Source: an uncultured Christensenella sp. (GTDB lineage Bacteria; Bacillota; Clostridia; Christensenellales; Borkfalkiaceae). From it: a stretch of DNA of 64,000 nucleotides. The position numbers were made by a program, and so were the translations under genes. How positions within the stretch are numbered: the first letter of the stretch is position 1; the number at the start of each line of letters is the position of its first letter. The DNA lies in NCBI GenBank assembly GCA_910577555.1, contig CAJTLF010000011.1:1-64000 (forward strand), read 5' to 3'. Below the pieces are notes generated by a model, which was given only the letters and a program-made list of their open reading frames with translations, did not search any database and was not told the DNA's origin. This document shows, piece after piece, positions 40,640-49,708 of this stretch.

Positions 40640-40839
40640 TTGGAGAAATGTTTAATTTGTTATTGAATTTTACCTAAATATATAGTAATAAAGATGCTTC
40701 ATGGAATGCTTATACAGGAGAATATACAGTTCATTGTTCCGACGGACAAATTGATAAAAGTTAAACAATATTTGTGACAGTTTACTTATTAAATTATAGC
40801 TCACTACACTTTGCAAGCAACGTACGTTGCACCATTTTA
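40640..40839. other. Gene-poor stretch between tRNA-Leu and the terminator pair
   Basis: No supported gene. A 28-codon open stretch on the plus strand at 40678-40764 reads like the end of a protein (S-W-N-A-Y-T-G-E-Y-T-V) but has a stop just before it and no start signal, so it may be a gene remnant. Confidence 0.4.
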
Positions 40840-40875
40840 ACCGCAAGTCGAAGTATTCGACTTGCGGTATTTTTT
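40840..40875 (+). terminator. Strong plus-strand terminator
   Basis: A perfect 13-bp stem (40840-40852 with 40856-40868), 3-nt loop, then ATTTTTTTC. No gene on the plus strand clearly uses it, so it may back up the tRNA terminator or mark a lost gene. Confidence 0.8.
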
Positions 40876-40879
40876 TCAT

Positions 40880-40916
40880 TAACAAAGCCGAGCCGTCGCA
40901 AATAACAGCTCGGCTT
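40880..40916 (-). terminator. Terminator of the carboxylesterase gene
   Basis: Minus-strand stem AAGCCGAGC/GCTCGGCTT (9 bp) with a 14-nt loop, then TGTTAATG. It lies 36 nt past the stop codon. Confidence 0.65.
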
Positions 40917-40951
40917 AAAATTATCACGTATCCCCGCTTACGTAGCAATTA

Positions 40952-42466
40952 CTATAAGCCGAATTTTTTGCTCACCGCCTGCGCCTTGTCTGCGTCGAGA
41001 AGTTTTGACTGTGCGGCATCGGCAAAATTCATATAATGGTAATTGCCCGCATTTGCAGTCCACTCTGTCATATCTTCGCCGTTCGGATTACAGTTTTTGC
41101 AAAAGTTAACGAGATATGCAAGCATTTTCTCGCCCAATTCGTAATCGGTTTCCGTCCACTCTCTTCCGCTCACAGTAGAGAAATTGCCGGTAAAATAATA
41201 TAACTCGTAAGAGTGCTGAGGTCCCATAGCCTGATTACTGCCGGTGGTCGCCAACGGGACTTCGCGTTCAAACAGATAAACGAAGGTTTCCGTTCCGTCT
41301 CTGAGATTATTTCTGTCCTTTGCAAGCGCATTGTGTTGTCCGAGCATATTTTCGGTCACCGTAAATTCCCCCGTAGAGTAAAAATCTGTAAATATGCTGA
41401 TATGCCGGTTATCGTCATATGCAACGTTTCCGCACATAAGGTTTACACTATTTACCGTGCGTTTTTTAACCGACGACTTATACGAACCCGTAATAATTTC
41501 CCCGTCAATGCAAGGGCCGCTGGGACTGATATCCATTCCTTTAAAGCTGTCGGCGGAAAGCTTACGTAAATCTTCGACGGACGACGAAGCGAACGAACCG
41601 TTTATTTTTGCCATTCTTTCGTCTATAGTTTGCCAGGTACCGCTGTACGGCTCTTCGCTCAGCGTAACGGCATTTTTAAATAAACCATCAGCTTTGGGAG
41701 AGCTTATAAGCCCCGTCAGCGAACCTGCGCCTGCCGATTGCCCCATAACCGTAACGTTTTCAGGGTCTCCGCCAAACACATTTATGTTATTTTTAACCCA
41801 TTTCAACGCTGCAATCTGGTCCAAAATTCCGTAATTACCCGCACCGTCGTTTTCTGCTTTCAAATTTTTGGTCGCCATAAATCCGAGATAACCCAAACGG
41901 TAATTTATACTTACGTAAACTACGTCGTGTCTTGCTATATTCGCGCCGTCGAATATTTCGGCACTGCTCCCGCCCGTATTATACGCACCGCCGTGAATAT
42001 AAACGAGAACAGGCTTATTTTCGTAAGTTTTATAAGACGACCAAACGTTCAAATATAAACAATCTTCCGAAAAAATTTCGCCGTTTCGGTAATGCTCCGG
42101 ATTCAAGTCGGGTTGAAATTCTGCCGTCCATATTCCACCCGCAGTGTTTGGCGTGTTCTGTAACGCGCACGACCCCCATAACGAACAATCGAGTTCGTTT
42201 TCCCAAGGCACGACGGGTTGGGGCGATTTAAACCTTAAATCCCCTATGGGAGCGGCGGCGTACGGAATACCCTTAAACACCACAACGTCTTTATTCTCCG
42301 TTTCCGTGCCGCGTATCTTTCCCCCTTCAACGGTAACTTTCATATCCGCATAAGGCGCGGCGGCTGGGCCGTCATCTTCGTGGGGCGGCGTACATCCGCT
42401 GCCAACCGCAACCACCAATCCGACAAGTAAAAAACTTAGCAACAAGTTTTTTATTTTCATTTTCAT
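40952..42466 (-). CDS. Lipoprotein carboxylesterase, type B
   Basis: A 504-residue alpha/beta hydrolase with a lipoprotein signal (lipobox V-G-S-G-C, Cys25 from the chosen start), so it is anchored outside the membrane. The oxyanion motif H-G-G-A-Y-N-T-G-G is followed by the nucleophile elbow G-Q-S-A-G (Ser about 244) and the late catalytic His region Q-H-S-Y-E-L. The usual acidic residue region is less clear. ATG repeats make the start uncertain; AAGGAG sits 7 nt before the ATG at 42466. It probably cleaves ester decorations on glycans or xenobiotics, given the adjacent GH3 gene. Confidence 0.9.
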   Translation of the reverse strand: MKMKIKNLLLSFLLVGLVVAVGSGCTPPHEDDGPAAAPYADMKVTVEGGKIRGTETENKDVVVFKGIPYAAAPIGDLRFKSPQPVVPWENELDCSLWGSCALQNTPNTAGGIWTAEFQPDLNPEHYRNGEIFSEDCLYLNVWSSYKTYENKPVLVYIHGGAYNTGGSSAEIFDGANIARHDVVYVSINYRLGYLGFMATKNLKAENDGAGNYGILDQIAALKWVKNNINVFGGDPENVTVMGQSAGAGSLTGLISSPKADGLFKNAVTLSEEPYSGTWQTIDERMAKINGSFASSSVEDLRKLSADSFKGMDISPSGPCIDGEIITGSYKSSVKKRTVNSVNLMCGNVAYDDNRHISIFTDFYSTGEFTVTENMLGQHNALAKDRNNLRDGTETFVYLFEREVPLATTGSNQAMGPQHSYELYYFTGNFSTVSGREWTETDYELGEKMLAYLVNFCKNCNPNGEDMTEWTANAGNYHYMNFADAAQSKLLDADKAQAVSKKFGL

Positions 42467-42518
42467 TTTCATTCTCCTTATCATTAATTATAAATCTTGT
42501 TCGGCACAGATTTATAAA

Positions 42519-42548
42519 CGTCGCCGCGTCAAAATGAACGCGGCGACG
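42519..42548 (-). terminator. Hairpin after the GH3 gene
   Basis: An 11-bp GC-rich stem (42519-42529 with 42538-42548) with an 8-nt loop and a weak TTTATAAA tail on the minus strand, 32 nt after the GH3 stop. Confidence 0.55.
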
Positions 42549-42579
42549 CAGTTTTACTGCAATTTTTTTGTTTTAAAAA

Positions 42580-45500
42580 CTATTCTTCAGTCTTGTCTTC
42601 GGAATTTTCCACTTCTGCCGCCGCTTTCTTTTTAAAGAAAATCGGTTTCAGAAGGAAGAATGCCCATACGGCACAACCGCCGAGAACGAGTACTTCCAAA
42701 ACGATACCAACGGGAATCCACCATGCGTTTACAGTAGGCGCCACGCGGACGCTCAACTCTATAGCATACTTCAACTCCGTTTCGCCGTCATCCCCAAATA
42801 TTTCGTTGAGCTGCGAACGGTCGTAAGTAGACGCATAATTGTACGTATCTACAGACGTCCATATTATATTGTGCGCCGCACGCTGAGCACAGTTGGCCAT
42901 CGTTTTGTTGCTGTTCAAATCTATACCGTGGAAAGGAGTCAACGTATGGTTGAGCCAGATATCCTGTCCTGAACGAAGTCCCTGCTCGTGATTGAATAAG
43001 CCTACTACGGTATTTTCGGGTTTGGAAACTATATCGGTAAGAAGCGTTCCGCGGAAGCCCCACTCGTCACGCAGAATCTGAGTACAAGTCGCATAGTTTG
43101 CGCCCGCCCAAACGGGACCTACGTTGTTGAACGCCGTCATTATAGCGTTCCCGCCGCCTTCCTTTACAGCTATTTCAAATACTCTCATAGCATTTTCTCT
43201 CAACGACTGTTCTGTAAGCCAGGTATCGGTATCGCCGGGATTCTTACCGTATTCACAGCAGACAAAATGCTTCATATAGCAGTAAAGATTGTTCATCTTC
43301 GCGCCGTGAACGATATTCGCCCCGAGATTACCCGCGAGAACGGCGTCTTCCGAATAGTACTCGAAATTACGGTTCGTATACGCCGAACGATGAAGATTGA
43401 GTCCGGGTGCGTACCATCCGGAAACGTTGGTATTCTGCGCTTCCATACCCATAAACAATCCCATTTCGAGAAGAAGATTTTTACTCCACGAGCAGCCTAC
43501 GATAGATTCGCTGGGCCAAACCGTCCATACCTTTTCAATTTCTTCCGCCGCGTCGACGCCGCCGCTCCAGGTACCCTTTAACGCAGTGAGATTAAAGCCC
43601 GCAGGTCCGTCGTAATCGAGATTTTTGATTTTACCGATAGACACTGCCGCAACGGTCTGGAAACCGCCGAAAGTAAATAAATCGCTGAGCTCGGCGGGCG
43701 TCATTTGGGAAATCAACTTATCCCAGTCGTCGCCGTCGTAATTTGCCGCAAGCTTTTTGATAAGCTCGGTATTGTATACCGGCTTAGCATCTCCCCATTT
43801 ACCGTTAAGCTGTTCAAGAGTCGCTTTCTCGCCACCTTCAACCGTTACCAAGTGCATATCGGTTTCCGTGCTTCCCGTCTTGGGCATTTCGTCCGTTTCG
43901 TAAACGGGATTCATAAACTCTCTTGCGGCTCTCATCTTCTCGTGGTTTCTCGAAGGTCCCGCCGTACGGGTTTTTACCGTATCGTTATAATTTTTGAAGC
44001 CTTCTGCACGCGAAAGATAATTTGTTTTTGCAAGTCCGACGTTCGTACCGTCAACCGAAACGCCAGCATACGCACCGTCGCCCGTAAGACGGGTATCAAT
44101 ATCTCCGCCGCCGACAGGGTCTTTTTCGTAAACCAAAGTACTTGCAACGTTATAAGTTATAGTTGCATTGGAACCGTCGGCCATAATATCGTCGGCAACG
44201 GTATGAGAATCTCTGCGAAGGGTTATTTCGTAATCGCCCTCGTCAAGCTCCCACGAAGTTTTACCGTTTTTATTTAAATCCCAGCAATCGAAGGAAGCCA
44301 TATCAAACGCCGTAAAAGTCAGTTTTACTTCGTCTTTCTCTCCGGGAGATATTTCCTTCGTCTTTGCAAAATCCAAAAGATTTACCGAAGCCTTTTCAAT
44401 TCCGCCCGAAGTATAAGGGGGATTAAAATAAAGCTCCACTACGTCTCTGCCTGCTTTCGTCCCCACGTTTTCAACTTCTACCGTTAAAGTAATCTCCGTA
44501 TCGAGAGCGAGAACGCCTCCGTCTTCAAGTGAAACGTCTTTAACGTTCCATTTGAAATCGGTATAAGAAAGTCCGTAACCGAAGGGGAACTGCACTACGC
44601 CGTCGTAGCCCGAACCGTAAGCCGTTCTTTTGAAGAATCCTTCTTCGGCGGCAGTTTCATACCACTTATAACCGTAGTAAATACCTTCGGCTTCAACCAT
44701 GTCTTTGGTAGCGTTCTGCAAATCGCTTCCCACGTTACGGTTGTTTGCCCACACGGAATCGTAATCGGCGTTGTTGGGGAAATAAGGGTAAATATCCGCC
44801 GTTCTGCCCGAAGGGTTTATTTTTCCGTTTATGATACGCCCTATTGCCCACGCGCCCGACTGACCGGTAAAGCCCGCCCAAAGACAAGCGTCTATTCCGT
44901 AATTCTGGTTTTTCAGAAAACTTAAATTCATCGCATTGGCGGCGTTGATAACCACGATTATCTTTTCATACTTTGCTTCCCCTTTAAGATATTGGAATAA
45001 AGCGATTTCCGCATCGGTAAGCTCGAGATAAGTTTTGTTGGTACCGTTGTATTTCAAGGGTATCTCGTCTATCGTTTCACCGGCGTATCTGCCCAAAACC
45101 ACTATAGCGGTATCCGACCAGGATTTTGCATCCTTTGCGGCTTGCTTCAATTCGGTGATTGCAGGCTCGCTCAATTCGTAAGGCTTTGTATTTTTGTCCC
45201 CTCTCGTAGCGGGGCGGGCGGCGTAAAACTTTTCAAGCGTCTCGTTTACCTGAAGCCCCGAACCTTTAAGCGAAGACATAAAAGTTTCCGCATACTGGGG
45301 GTCGATTACTCCCGTTCCGCTTCCCGAACCCGTCACAATCCAGTTTTTATCCGCGGAAGCAGAGCCGAACACGTTAACCTTTGCATTTTCTTCCAAAGGT
45401 AAAGCATAGTTTTCATTTAATAAAAGCGTCGTGCTTTCCGCACCTACGTTTTTAACTATTTCGTCGCCCAGCTTAGATGAAAATTTACCCGCTTCCGCGT

Positions 45501-45639
45501 CGACTTCCGCACCGGAACCGCACAAAAGCGCGGTAATATTTCTGCTGTAACGCGTTGCAAATACGTTGGCAACGATACAAGCGGCAATTATGATTGCGAT
45601 TACGGCAAAACATATTATTTTTTTAACTGAAAATTTCAT
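42580..45639 (-). CDS. Membrane-anchored, domain-permuted glycoside hydrolase family 3
   Basis: A 1019-residue beta-glycosidase with reversed domain order. An N-terminal membrane anchor (about 7-28) is followed by the GH3 C-domain (about 55-290), a fibronectin III-like domain (about 355-480) reached through F-P-F-G-Y-G-L-S-Y, a linker, then the GH3 N-domain barrel (about 650-930) with the likely nucleophile Asp869 in L-L-T-D-I. A second membrane helix (about 975-1000) and a charged tail follow. Permuted GH3 enzymes are known from Ruminococcus and Butyrivibrio. The residue after the nucleophile is Ile rather than the common Trp. The AAGGAG before the ATG is about 18 nt away, further than usual. 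Confidence 0.9.
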   Translation of the reverse strand: MKFSVKKIICFAVIAIIIAACIVANVFATRYSRNITALLCGSGAEVDAEAGKFSSKLGDEIVKNVGAESTTLLLNENYALPLEENAKVNVFGSASADKNWIVTGSGSGTGVIDPQYAETFMSSLKGSGLQVNETLEKFYAARPATRGDKNTKPYELSEPAITELKQAAKDAKSWSDTAIVVLGRYAGETIDEIPLKYNGTNKTYLELTDAEIALFQYLKGEAKYEKIIVVINAANAMNLSFLKNQNYGIDACLWAGFTGQSGAWAIGRIINGKINPSGRTADIYPYFPNNADYDSVWANNRNVGSDLQNATKDMVEAEGIYYGYKWYETAAEEGFFKRTAYGSGYDGVVQFPFGYGLSYTDFKWNVKDVSLEDGGVLALDTEITLTVEVENVGTKAGRDVVELYFNPPYTSGGIEKASVNLLDFAKTKEISPGEKDEVKLTFTAFDMASFDCWDLNKNGKTSWELDEGDYEITLRRDSHTVADDIMADGSNATITYNVASTLVYEKDPVGGGDIDTRLTGDGAYAGVSVDGTNVGLAKTNYLSRAEGFKNYNDTVKTRTAGPSRNHEKMRAAREFMNPVYETDEMPKTGSTETDMHLVTVEGGEKATLEQLNGKWGDAKPVYNTELIKKLAANYDGDDWDKLISQMTPAELSDLFTFGGFQTVAAVSIGKIKNLDYDGPAGFNLTALKGTWSGGVDAAEEIEKVWTVWPSESIVGCSWSKNLLLEMGLFMGMEAQNTNVSGWYAPGLNLHRSAYTNRNFEYYSEDAVLAGNLGANIVHGAKMNNLYCYMKHFVCCEYGKNPGDTDTWLTEQSLRENAMRVFEIAVKEGGGNAIMTAFNNVGPVWAGANYATCTQILRDEWGFRGTLLTDIVSKPENTVVGLFNHEQGLRSGQDIWLNHTLTPFHGIDLNSNKTMANCAQRAAHNIIWTSVDTYNYASTYDRSQLNEIFGDDGETELKYAIELSVRVAPTVNAWWIPVGIVLEVLVLGGCAVWAFFLLKPIFFKKKAAAEVENSEDKTEE

Positions 45640-45725
45640 ATACGTAAATTAATTCACTCCTTAAAATTGAATGCTTAAAAATATAATCTTTAAACTTTAT
45701 CACACTGCGCTGTATTTTCAGATTA

Positions 45726-45757
45726 AAAAAGGAACGTTCGCCGAAAGCGAACGTTCC
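45726..45757 (-). terminator. Terminator of the Ig-like lipoprotein gene
   Basis: A perfect 11-bp stem GGAACGTTCGC/GCGAACGTTCC with a 5-nt loop, then T6 on the minus strand. It separates the lipoprotein gene from the GH3 gene. Confidence 0.9.
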
Positions 45758-45847
45758 CCTTGAGAAATAAATACACTTTGCGTATGTATCGGCTTAATTA
45801 AGTTTAAAGTCTGTAAATCCCGCTCTTTACTCTGCGAGCGTTGCGGT

Positions 45848-47938
45848 TTAATTGTGCTTGTCCACAAGCTCCTGGTCGTTCATGTCGTTACCCCAATGGG
45901 ATACGTACCTTCTCATCAGCTTGCTGCGGAGCGGAAGGCTCGATGCGGCAGCTTTCTCTTCATCGAAAGTACCGTATTGAACTACAAGACACAAATTACC
46001 CCAACCGAAAGTAATATTATCGTCGCGGCTGTCACAGTAAACCTGATAGCAGAACGAACCCAATTCGGCGGTTACGTTTTCATCCGTTTTAAGAATATCC
46101 TTAGAAGGACTGGACTGAGCATACGCCGCGCCGTAGTTGAAGCTCGAGAAGCACCATACACCCTGATAACGGTTTTTATCCGGCGTGGGAGCCTTATCGG
46201 GATTATCGGGGTTTATCGTCACGTCAAACCATACGCAATACAAGCCGGCATACTCACCTTCGGTAATCTTTTCAACCGAGTCGGAAGCGCCTTTACCGCC
46301 CATACTGTCTTTATAACCCATACCGTTGACCAAACCTAAAGGTGCGGTAGTATAACCGAGTCCGCCGTTGTCCAAAGACTGCGTCCAGGGGTCGTTATCG
46401 TCGGGCTTGAGTAAATTGCCTTCATCCCCTCTCTGCCAGGTAGCGTTTCTTTCGGTGGCCACTTTAGTTAAACCGAGAACGGTCTGAATTGCCGAATCGT
46501 CGTAACCTATGCTCTTGGGGTCAACTATCAATCCCATCAGAACCTTAGCCGCTTCGCCTTCGCCTTCAACTTTAAGCCGGGCGAAAACTACTTCGGGGTT
46601 GAATTTGCCTTCCTGTGTAAGGTTTATTTCATCTTTATCCGCATTGTAGGAAATAGAGTCAATATATACTTCTTTAGTTTCATGAATTGATTCCACTATA
46701 ATGCTGTTTCCGCCAGCAACCATGGGAATTTCAACAGCCACGTTCTGCCAGAAGTATATGGGTTTGCACGCTTTGCCGGTATAGGTACCCTCGCCTACGT
46801 TTTTGCCGGGAACGTAACTCTTGTACTGAGTCCAGTCTACAGCCGCAAGCTTGACGGTATCGGGAATGTTAACGGGCGTACCGTTTACCGTAATTTTAAG
46901 AACGGTGTTAAGTTGCGTTTCGGGTGCCGTGTATCCGGTATCACCACTGCCGTCATAGTTCGGGTTAGCCATTTTAAGGATAACGTTTGCACGACCGGAC
47001 TTATCGCCCGTCAACGAGTAAAGAATCTGTCCGCCCTTACCCCTTTCGAATTCGATAAGATTATCTTTGGTCGAACCGCTTCCGTTTCTGCCGCCGCCCG
47101 TCGTATTTACCCATTCGGGATGCTCGGCAACGTAAGTCCTTACGTCTACTCTGGGGTCCTGAATGGTATTGCTGTACGTACCCGTAACTTCGGCGGGAAC
47201 GGGAAGTCCCTTATCTATACCGCGGCAATCGAATATTCCGTCGCCGTTTCTGGAAGGCGCGTTGACAAGGTCGGATTCGATGGCGTCCACTGCGGGACCC
47301 GCCGCGATTTTTACGCCGCTCTTAATTATCAGACCTTTTTCCGCTTCCACGAACGCACCGTACGCAACGCTCATATCGAGATAGAACGTACATCCGCCGT
47401 AATTCATTTCGAAGTGCGAATCAGACTTTGCAAGTCCCGTAGTCTTATAAGTAACGGTATCGGCGGAAACTTCAACTATTTCCTCCTTTTCGCCGTTTTG
47501 AAGAGTAGCCTGAATAGTCATACCGTCCGGAACGAACACTTCTCCTACGATATATTCCATTTTCTCGGGCTCGGTGATAATCTCAACGCTCTTAATATCG
47601 TTGGTAACTTTGATATTAACCGATGCGTTGTAAGTCTTATCCTCCGTCTTATAAGAAACGGTAACCTTTTTGTCGGTAAGCTTCAGCTCGCCTTTAAGGT
47701 CCCAGGTATATTCTTCGTCAGTCAAGGCTGTTTTTGTTTCGTCGTCATAAATTTTGGATACCGTCATACCCGCAGGGTCGAATTTCTCGCCCAGTACGTA
47801 CTCCACTTTCGTAGGAGCTTTCGTAATCTCTATGCCGGTAAGCTCGGGTGCTTTAGGCGTGCACGCAGAAAAAGTAAACAGCGCGGCAACAGCCATAATC
47901 GCAGCCATAAAAAGAGATACGGTTTTTTTGTTTGCCAT
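45848..47938 (-). CDS. Large lipoprotein with bacterial Ig-like domains
   Basis: A 696-residue surface lipoprotein (lipobox F-S-A-C, Cys at about 26). Two repeats of about 80 residues follow (about 33-112 and 113-195), each with the Big_3-like pattern P-T-K-V-E-Y-V-L-G-E-K-F-D-P-A-G-M and its variant P-E-K-M-E-Y-I-V-G-E-V-F-V-P-D-G-M. The remaining 500 residues are beta-rich, with a G-G-N-S-I-I-V-E-S segment like carbohydrate-binding modules, and were not assigned. No catalytic motif was recognised. GGGAGG lies upstream of the ATG. Its likely promoter contains a G9 tract. A glycan-binding role beside GH3 is inference. Confidence 0.8.
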   Translation of the reverse strand: MANKKTVSLFMAAIMAVAALFTFSACTPKAPELTGIEITKAPTKVEYVLGEKFDPAGMTVSKIYDDETKTALTDEEYTWDLKGELKLTDKKVTVSYKTEDKTYNASVNIKVTNDIKSVEIITEPEKMEYIVGEVFVPDGMTIQATLQNGEKEEIVEVSADTVTYKTTGLAKSDSHFEMNYGGCTFYLDMSVAYGAFVEAEKGLIIKSGVKIAAGPAVDAIESDLVNAPSRNGDGIFDCRGIDKGLPVPAEVTGTYSNTIQDPRVDVRTYVAEHPEWVNTTGGGRNGSGSTKDNLIEFERGKGGQILYSLTGDKSGRANVILKMANPNYDGSGDTGYTAPETQLNTVLKITVNGTPVNIPDTVKLAAVDWTQYKSYVPGKNVGEGTYTGKACKPIYFWQNVAVEIPMVAGGNSIIVESIHETKEVYIDSISYNADKDEINLTQEGKFNPEVVFARLKVEGEGEAAKVLMGLIVDPKSIGYDDSAIQTVLGLTKVATERNATWQRGDEGNLLKPDDNDPWTQSLDNGGLGYTTAPLGLVNGMGYKDSMGGKGASDSVEKITEGEYAGLYCVWFDVTINPDNPDKAPTPDKNRYQGVWCFSSFNYGAAYAQSSPSKDILKTDENVTAELGSFCYQVYCDSRDDNITFGWGNLCLVVQYGTFDEEKAAASSLPLRSKLMRRYVSHWGNDMNDQELVDKHN

Positions 47939-48042
47939 TAGTTATCAATTCCTCCCTAATAAATGTTAAATTAACCAAAGTAGGTGCCGACATTTAAAGC
48001 CGATAATAAATAACGACAAATCTTCAATTAAGTTACGCTTTT

Positions 48043-48068
48043 AGCATATCACCCCCCCCCGTTGTCAA
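48043..48068 (-). promoter_or_regulatory. Candidate promoter with a G9 tract in its spacer
   Basis: On the minus strand a perfect -35 TTGACA (48068-48063) is followed by AC, nine G residues (48060-48052) and then TGATATGCTAA. Possible -10 boxes are TATGCT (48048-48043, spacer 14) or TGCTAA (48046-48041, spacer 16). Changes in the G tract would alter the spacer. Confidence 0.4.
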
Positions 48069-48324
48069 CCGTTTTCATTAAATATTTAAAATTTGTTATT
48101 TAGTTACATAATTTACTGTTTTTGCTATGTTAAATTAATTTATCACAATTTTTTGTTGTGAATTTTTTTCATAAAAAATTTTTTATTCAAGGCAAAAAAT
48201 CCGTCAAAAATAAGGACCGGAATTTTGTGTCTCTATAATAGTGACAAGAAAAATTTGTCAGATTTTGTCGTGATTTTTCGCACTGAATATATCTTTTTAC
48301 CAACTTAACCGCAATTTTCGAAAC
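48069..48324. other. AT-rich divergent intergenic region
   Basis: Together with flanking promoters this is the 462-nt gap between the divergent lipoprotein and esterase genes. It is very AT-rich, with runs of T and A and no reading frame, tRNA or clear hairpin. I see nothing further in it. Confidence 0.6.
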
Positions 48325-48353
48325 TTGACGGTAAAATTAAAAAACTGTATACT
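48325..48353 (+). promoter_or_regulatory. Sigma-A promoter of the esterase gene
   Basis: TTGACG (48325-48330), 17-nt spacer, TATACT (48348-48353). The leader is about 40 nt and ends in AAGGGG before the ATG at 48401. Confidence 0.72.
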
Positions 48354-48400
48354 TGTTTCGAATACGTGTGACTTACCGCTCGTAACGATAAGGGGAAATT

Positions 48401-49576
48401 ATGAAAAAATTAAAAATCGGGTTTTTAACTCTTTCCGCGGCAATTTTTGCAGTCGGACTATCCGCCTGCGGTGCGCCTGCGGAAACGCATACGCATAAAC
48501 TGACGGAGATAACCGGAACGGCTTCCACTTGCAGCGAACAAGGATTTACAACGCACTTTGCGTGCGACGGTTGCGACGGACTTTTCTTAGACAAGGACGG
48601 AAAAATTAAAATTACCGAAGATAAGCTCTCTCTTCCGCTTTTACAGCATACGTACAGGGACGTAAAAAAAGATACGACGCAACACTGGCTTAAATGCGAA
48701 GTATGTTCCGAAACCACGGAACGGGTAAACCACGTATTTACTACCGTTCCGAACAAGGCCGCTACGCAGACGAGCGACGGCTATACCGCAGGAGACGTTT
48801 GTCTGGATTGCGGATACGGCAAAAACGGCGGAAAAGTATTGCCGAAAGCCACGCTTTTTAAATCGGAAACTTACGACGGTCTCAACTATTGCTCCTATCA
48901 GCCCGAAGGCATAATAAACGAAAGGGAAAAACTGCCGCTTATCGTATTTTTGCACGGCTCGGGAGAGCGCGGCGACGACAATACGGCACAGCTTAAAAAC
49001 GCAATAACGAAGGTCGTCTGCAAAGGTAGCGAAAGCTTGTTTATGAAAGCCGCCGTTCTCGTTCCACAGTGCCCCGAAAATATGATGTGGGCGGATACTC
49101 CTTGGGAAAACGGCAACTATAAACTTTCCGAAGTAGCGGAATCTGAAACGAATAAAAAGGTCGTAAATCTCGTCCGCCACTATATTTCGAAAGAATATAT
49201 CGACGCGGACAGGGTATACGTTATGGGCATTTCAATGGGCGGATTCGGAACTTGGGATTTGCTTGCCCGCCATTCCGATATTTTTGCGGCGGGAATCCCC
49301 GTATGCGGCGGCGGACCGGACGATAAAATCGAAATACTCAAGAATATACCTATTTACACTTTCCACAGCGAAAACGATACTTCCGTACCCTACTCGGGAA
49401 CGAAGGCAATGGTTGACGCGATTAAAGCCGCGGGCGGTGAAAAAATCGAATTCGTATCGTTCGCCGATAACGGTCACGTAATTTGGGATATAGCCATAAC
49501 TTATCCCGGTCTGGAGCAGTGGCTTTTTGCACAAAAAAAACGATTGACCCCCATATATGTTGCGATTAATGAATAA
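48401..49576 (+). CDS. Lipoprotein alpha/beta hydrolase (esterase) with N-terminal Cys-pair repeats
   Basis: A 391-residue surface lipoprotein (lipobox L-S-A-C, Cys23). Residues 30-148 contain Cys-pair repeats (C-D-G-C at 55-58, C-E-V-C at 99-102, C-L-D-C at 134-137) like those on other Clostridial surface proteins, perhaps metal-binding or for attachment. Residues 160-385 form a hydrolase like feruloyl or acetyl xylan esterases: oxyanion region L-H-G-S-G-E-R-G, nucleophile Ser278 in G-I-S-M-G-G, likely Asp326 and His359. The combination suggests attack on ester groups of plant polysaccharides. Confidence 0.88.
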   Translation: MKKLKIGFLTLSAAIFAVGLSACGAPAETHTHKLTEITGTASTCSEQGFTTHFACDGCDGLFLDKDGKIKITEDKLSLPLLQHTYRDVKKDTTQHWLKCEVCSETTERVNHVFTTVPNKAATQTSDGYTAGDVCLDCGYGKNGGKVLPKATLFKSETYDGLNYCSYQPEGIINEREKLPLIVFLHGSGERGDDNTAQLKNAITKVVCKGSESLFMKAAVLVPQCPENMMWADTPWENGNYKLSEVAESETNKKVVNLVRHYISKEYIDADRVYVMGISMGGFGTWDLLARHSDIFAAGIPVCGGGPDDKIEILKNIPIYTFHSENDTSVPYSGTKAMVDAIKAAGGEKIEFVSFADNGHVIWDIAITYPGLEQWLFAQKKRLTPIYVAINE

Positions 49577-49583
49577 TTTCAGT

Positions 49584-49616
49584 AAAATAACGACGGAAAA
49601 TTTCCGTCGCTATTTT
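49584..49616 (+). terminator. Terminator after the esterase gene
   Basis: Stem CGACGGAAA/TTTCCGTCG extended by AAAATA/TATTTT around one mismatch; it lies 8 nt past the stop. Confidence 0.65.
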
Positions 49617-49668
49617 GCAAATTCAGCCCATACAATTCAATTAAAATATAATTTTACCGAAATAATTA

Positions 49669-49697
49669 TTGCACAATTAAAACGCTTATGATATAAT
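49669..49697 (+). promoter_or_regulatory. Sigma-A promoter of comEC
   Basis: TTGCAC (49669-49674), 17-nt spacer, TATAAT (49692-49697). The ATG follows after 11 nt, leaving a leader of about 4 nt and no Shine-Dalgarno sequence. Confidence 0.7.
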
Positions 49698-49708
49698 AAT
49701 TTGCGAAA

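Noticed and set aside
40678..40764. 28-codon plus-strand stretch that reads like a protein C-terminus
   Set aside because: A stop precedes it, and no start codon with SD is present; kept only as a possible remnant.
40670..40948. 92-residue minus-strand frame beside tRNA-Leu(CAG)
   Set aside because: It runs through two strong terminators and has no SD.
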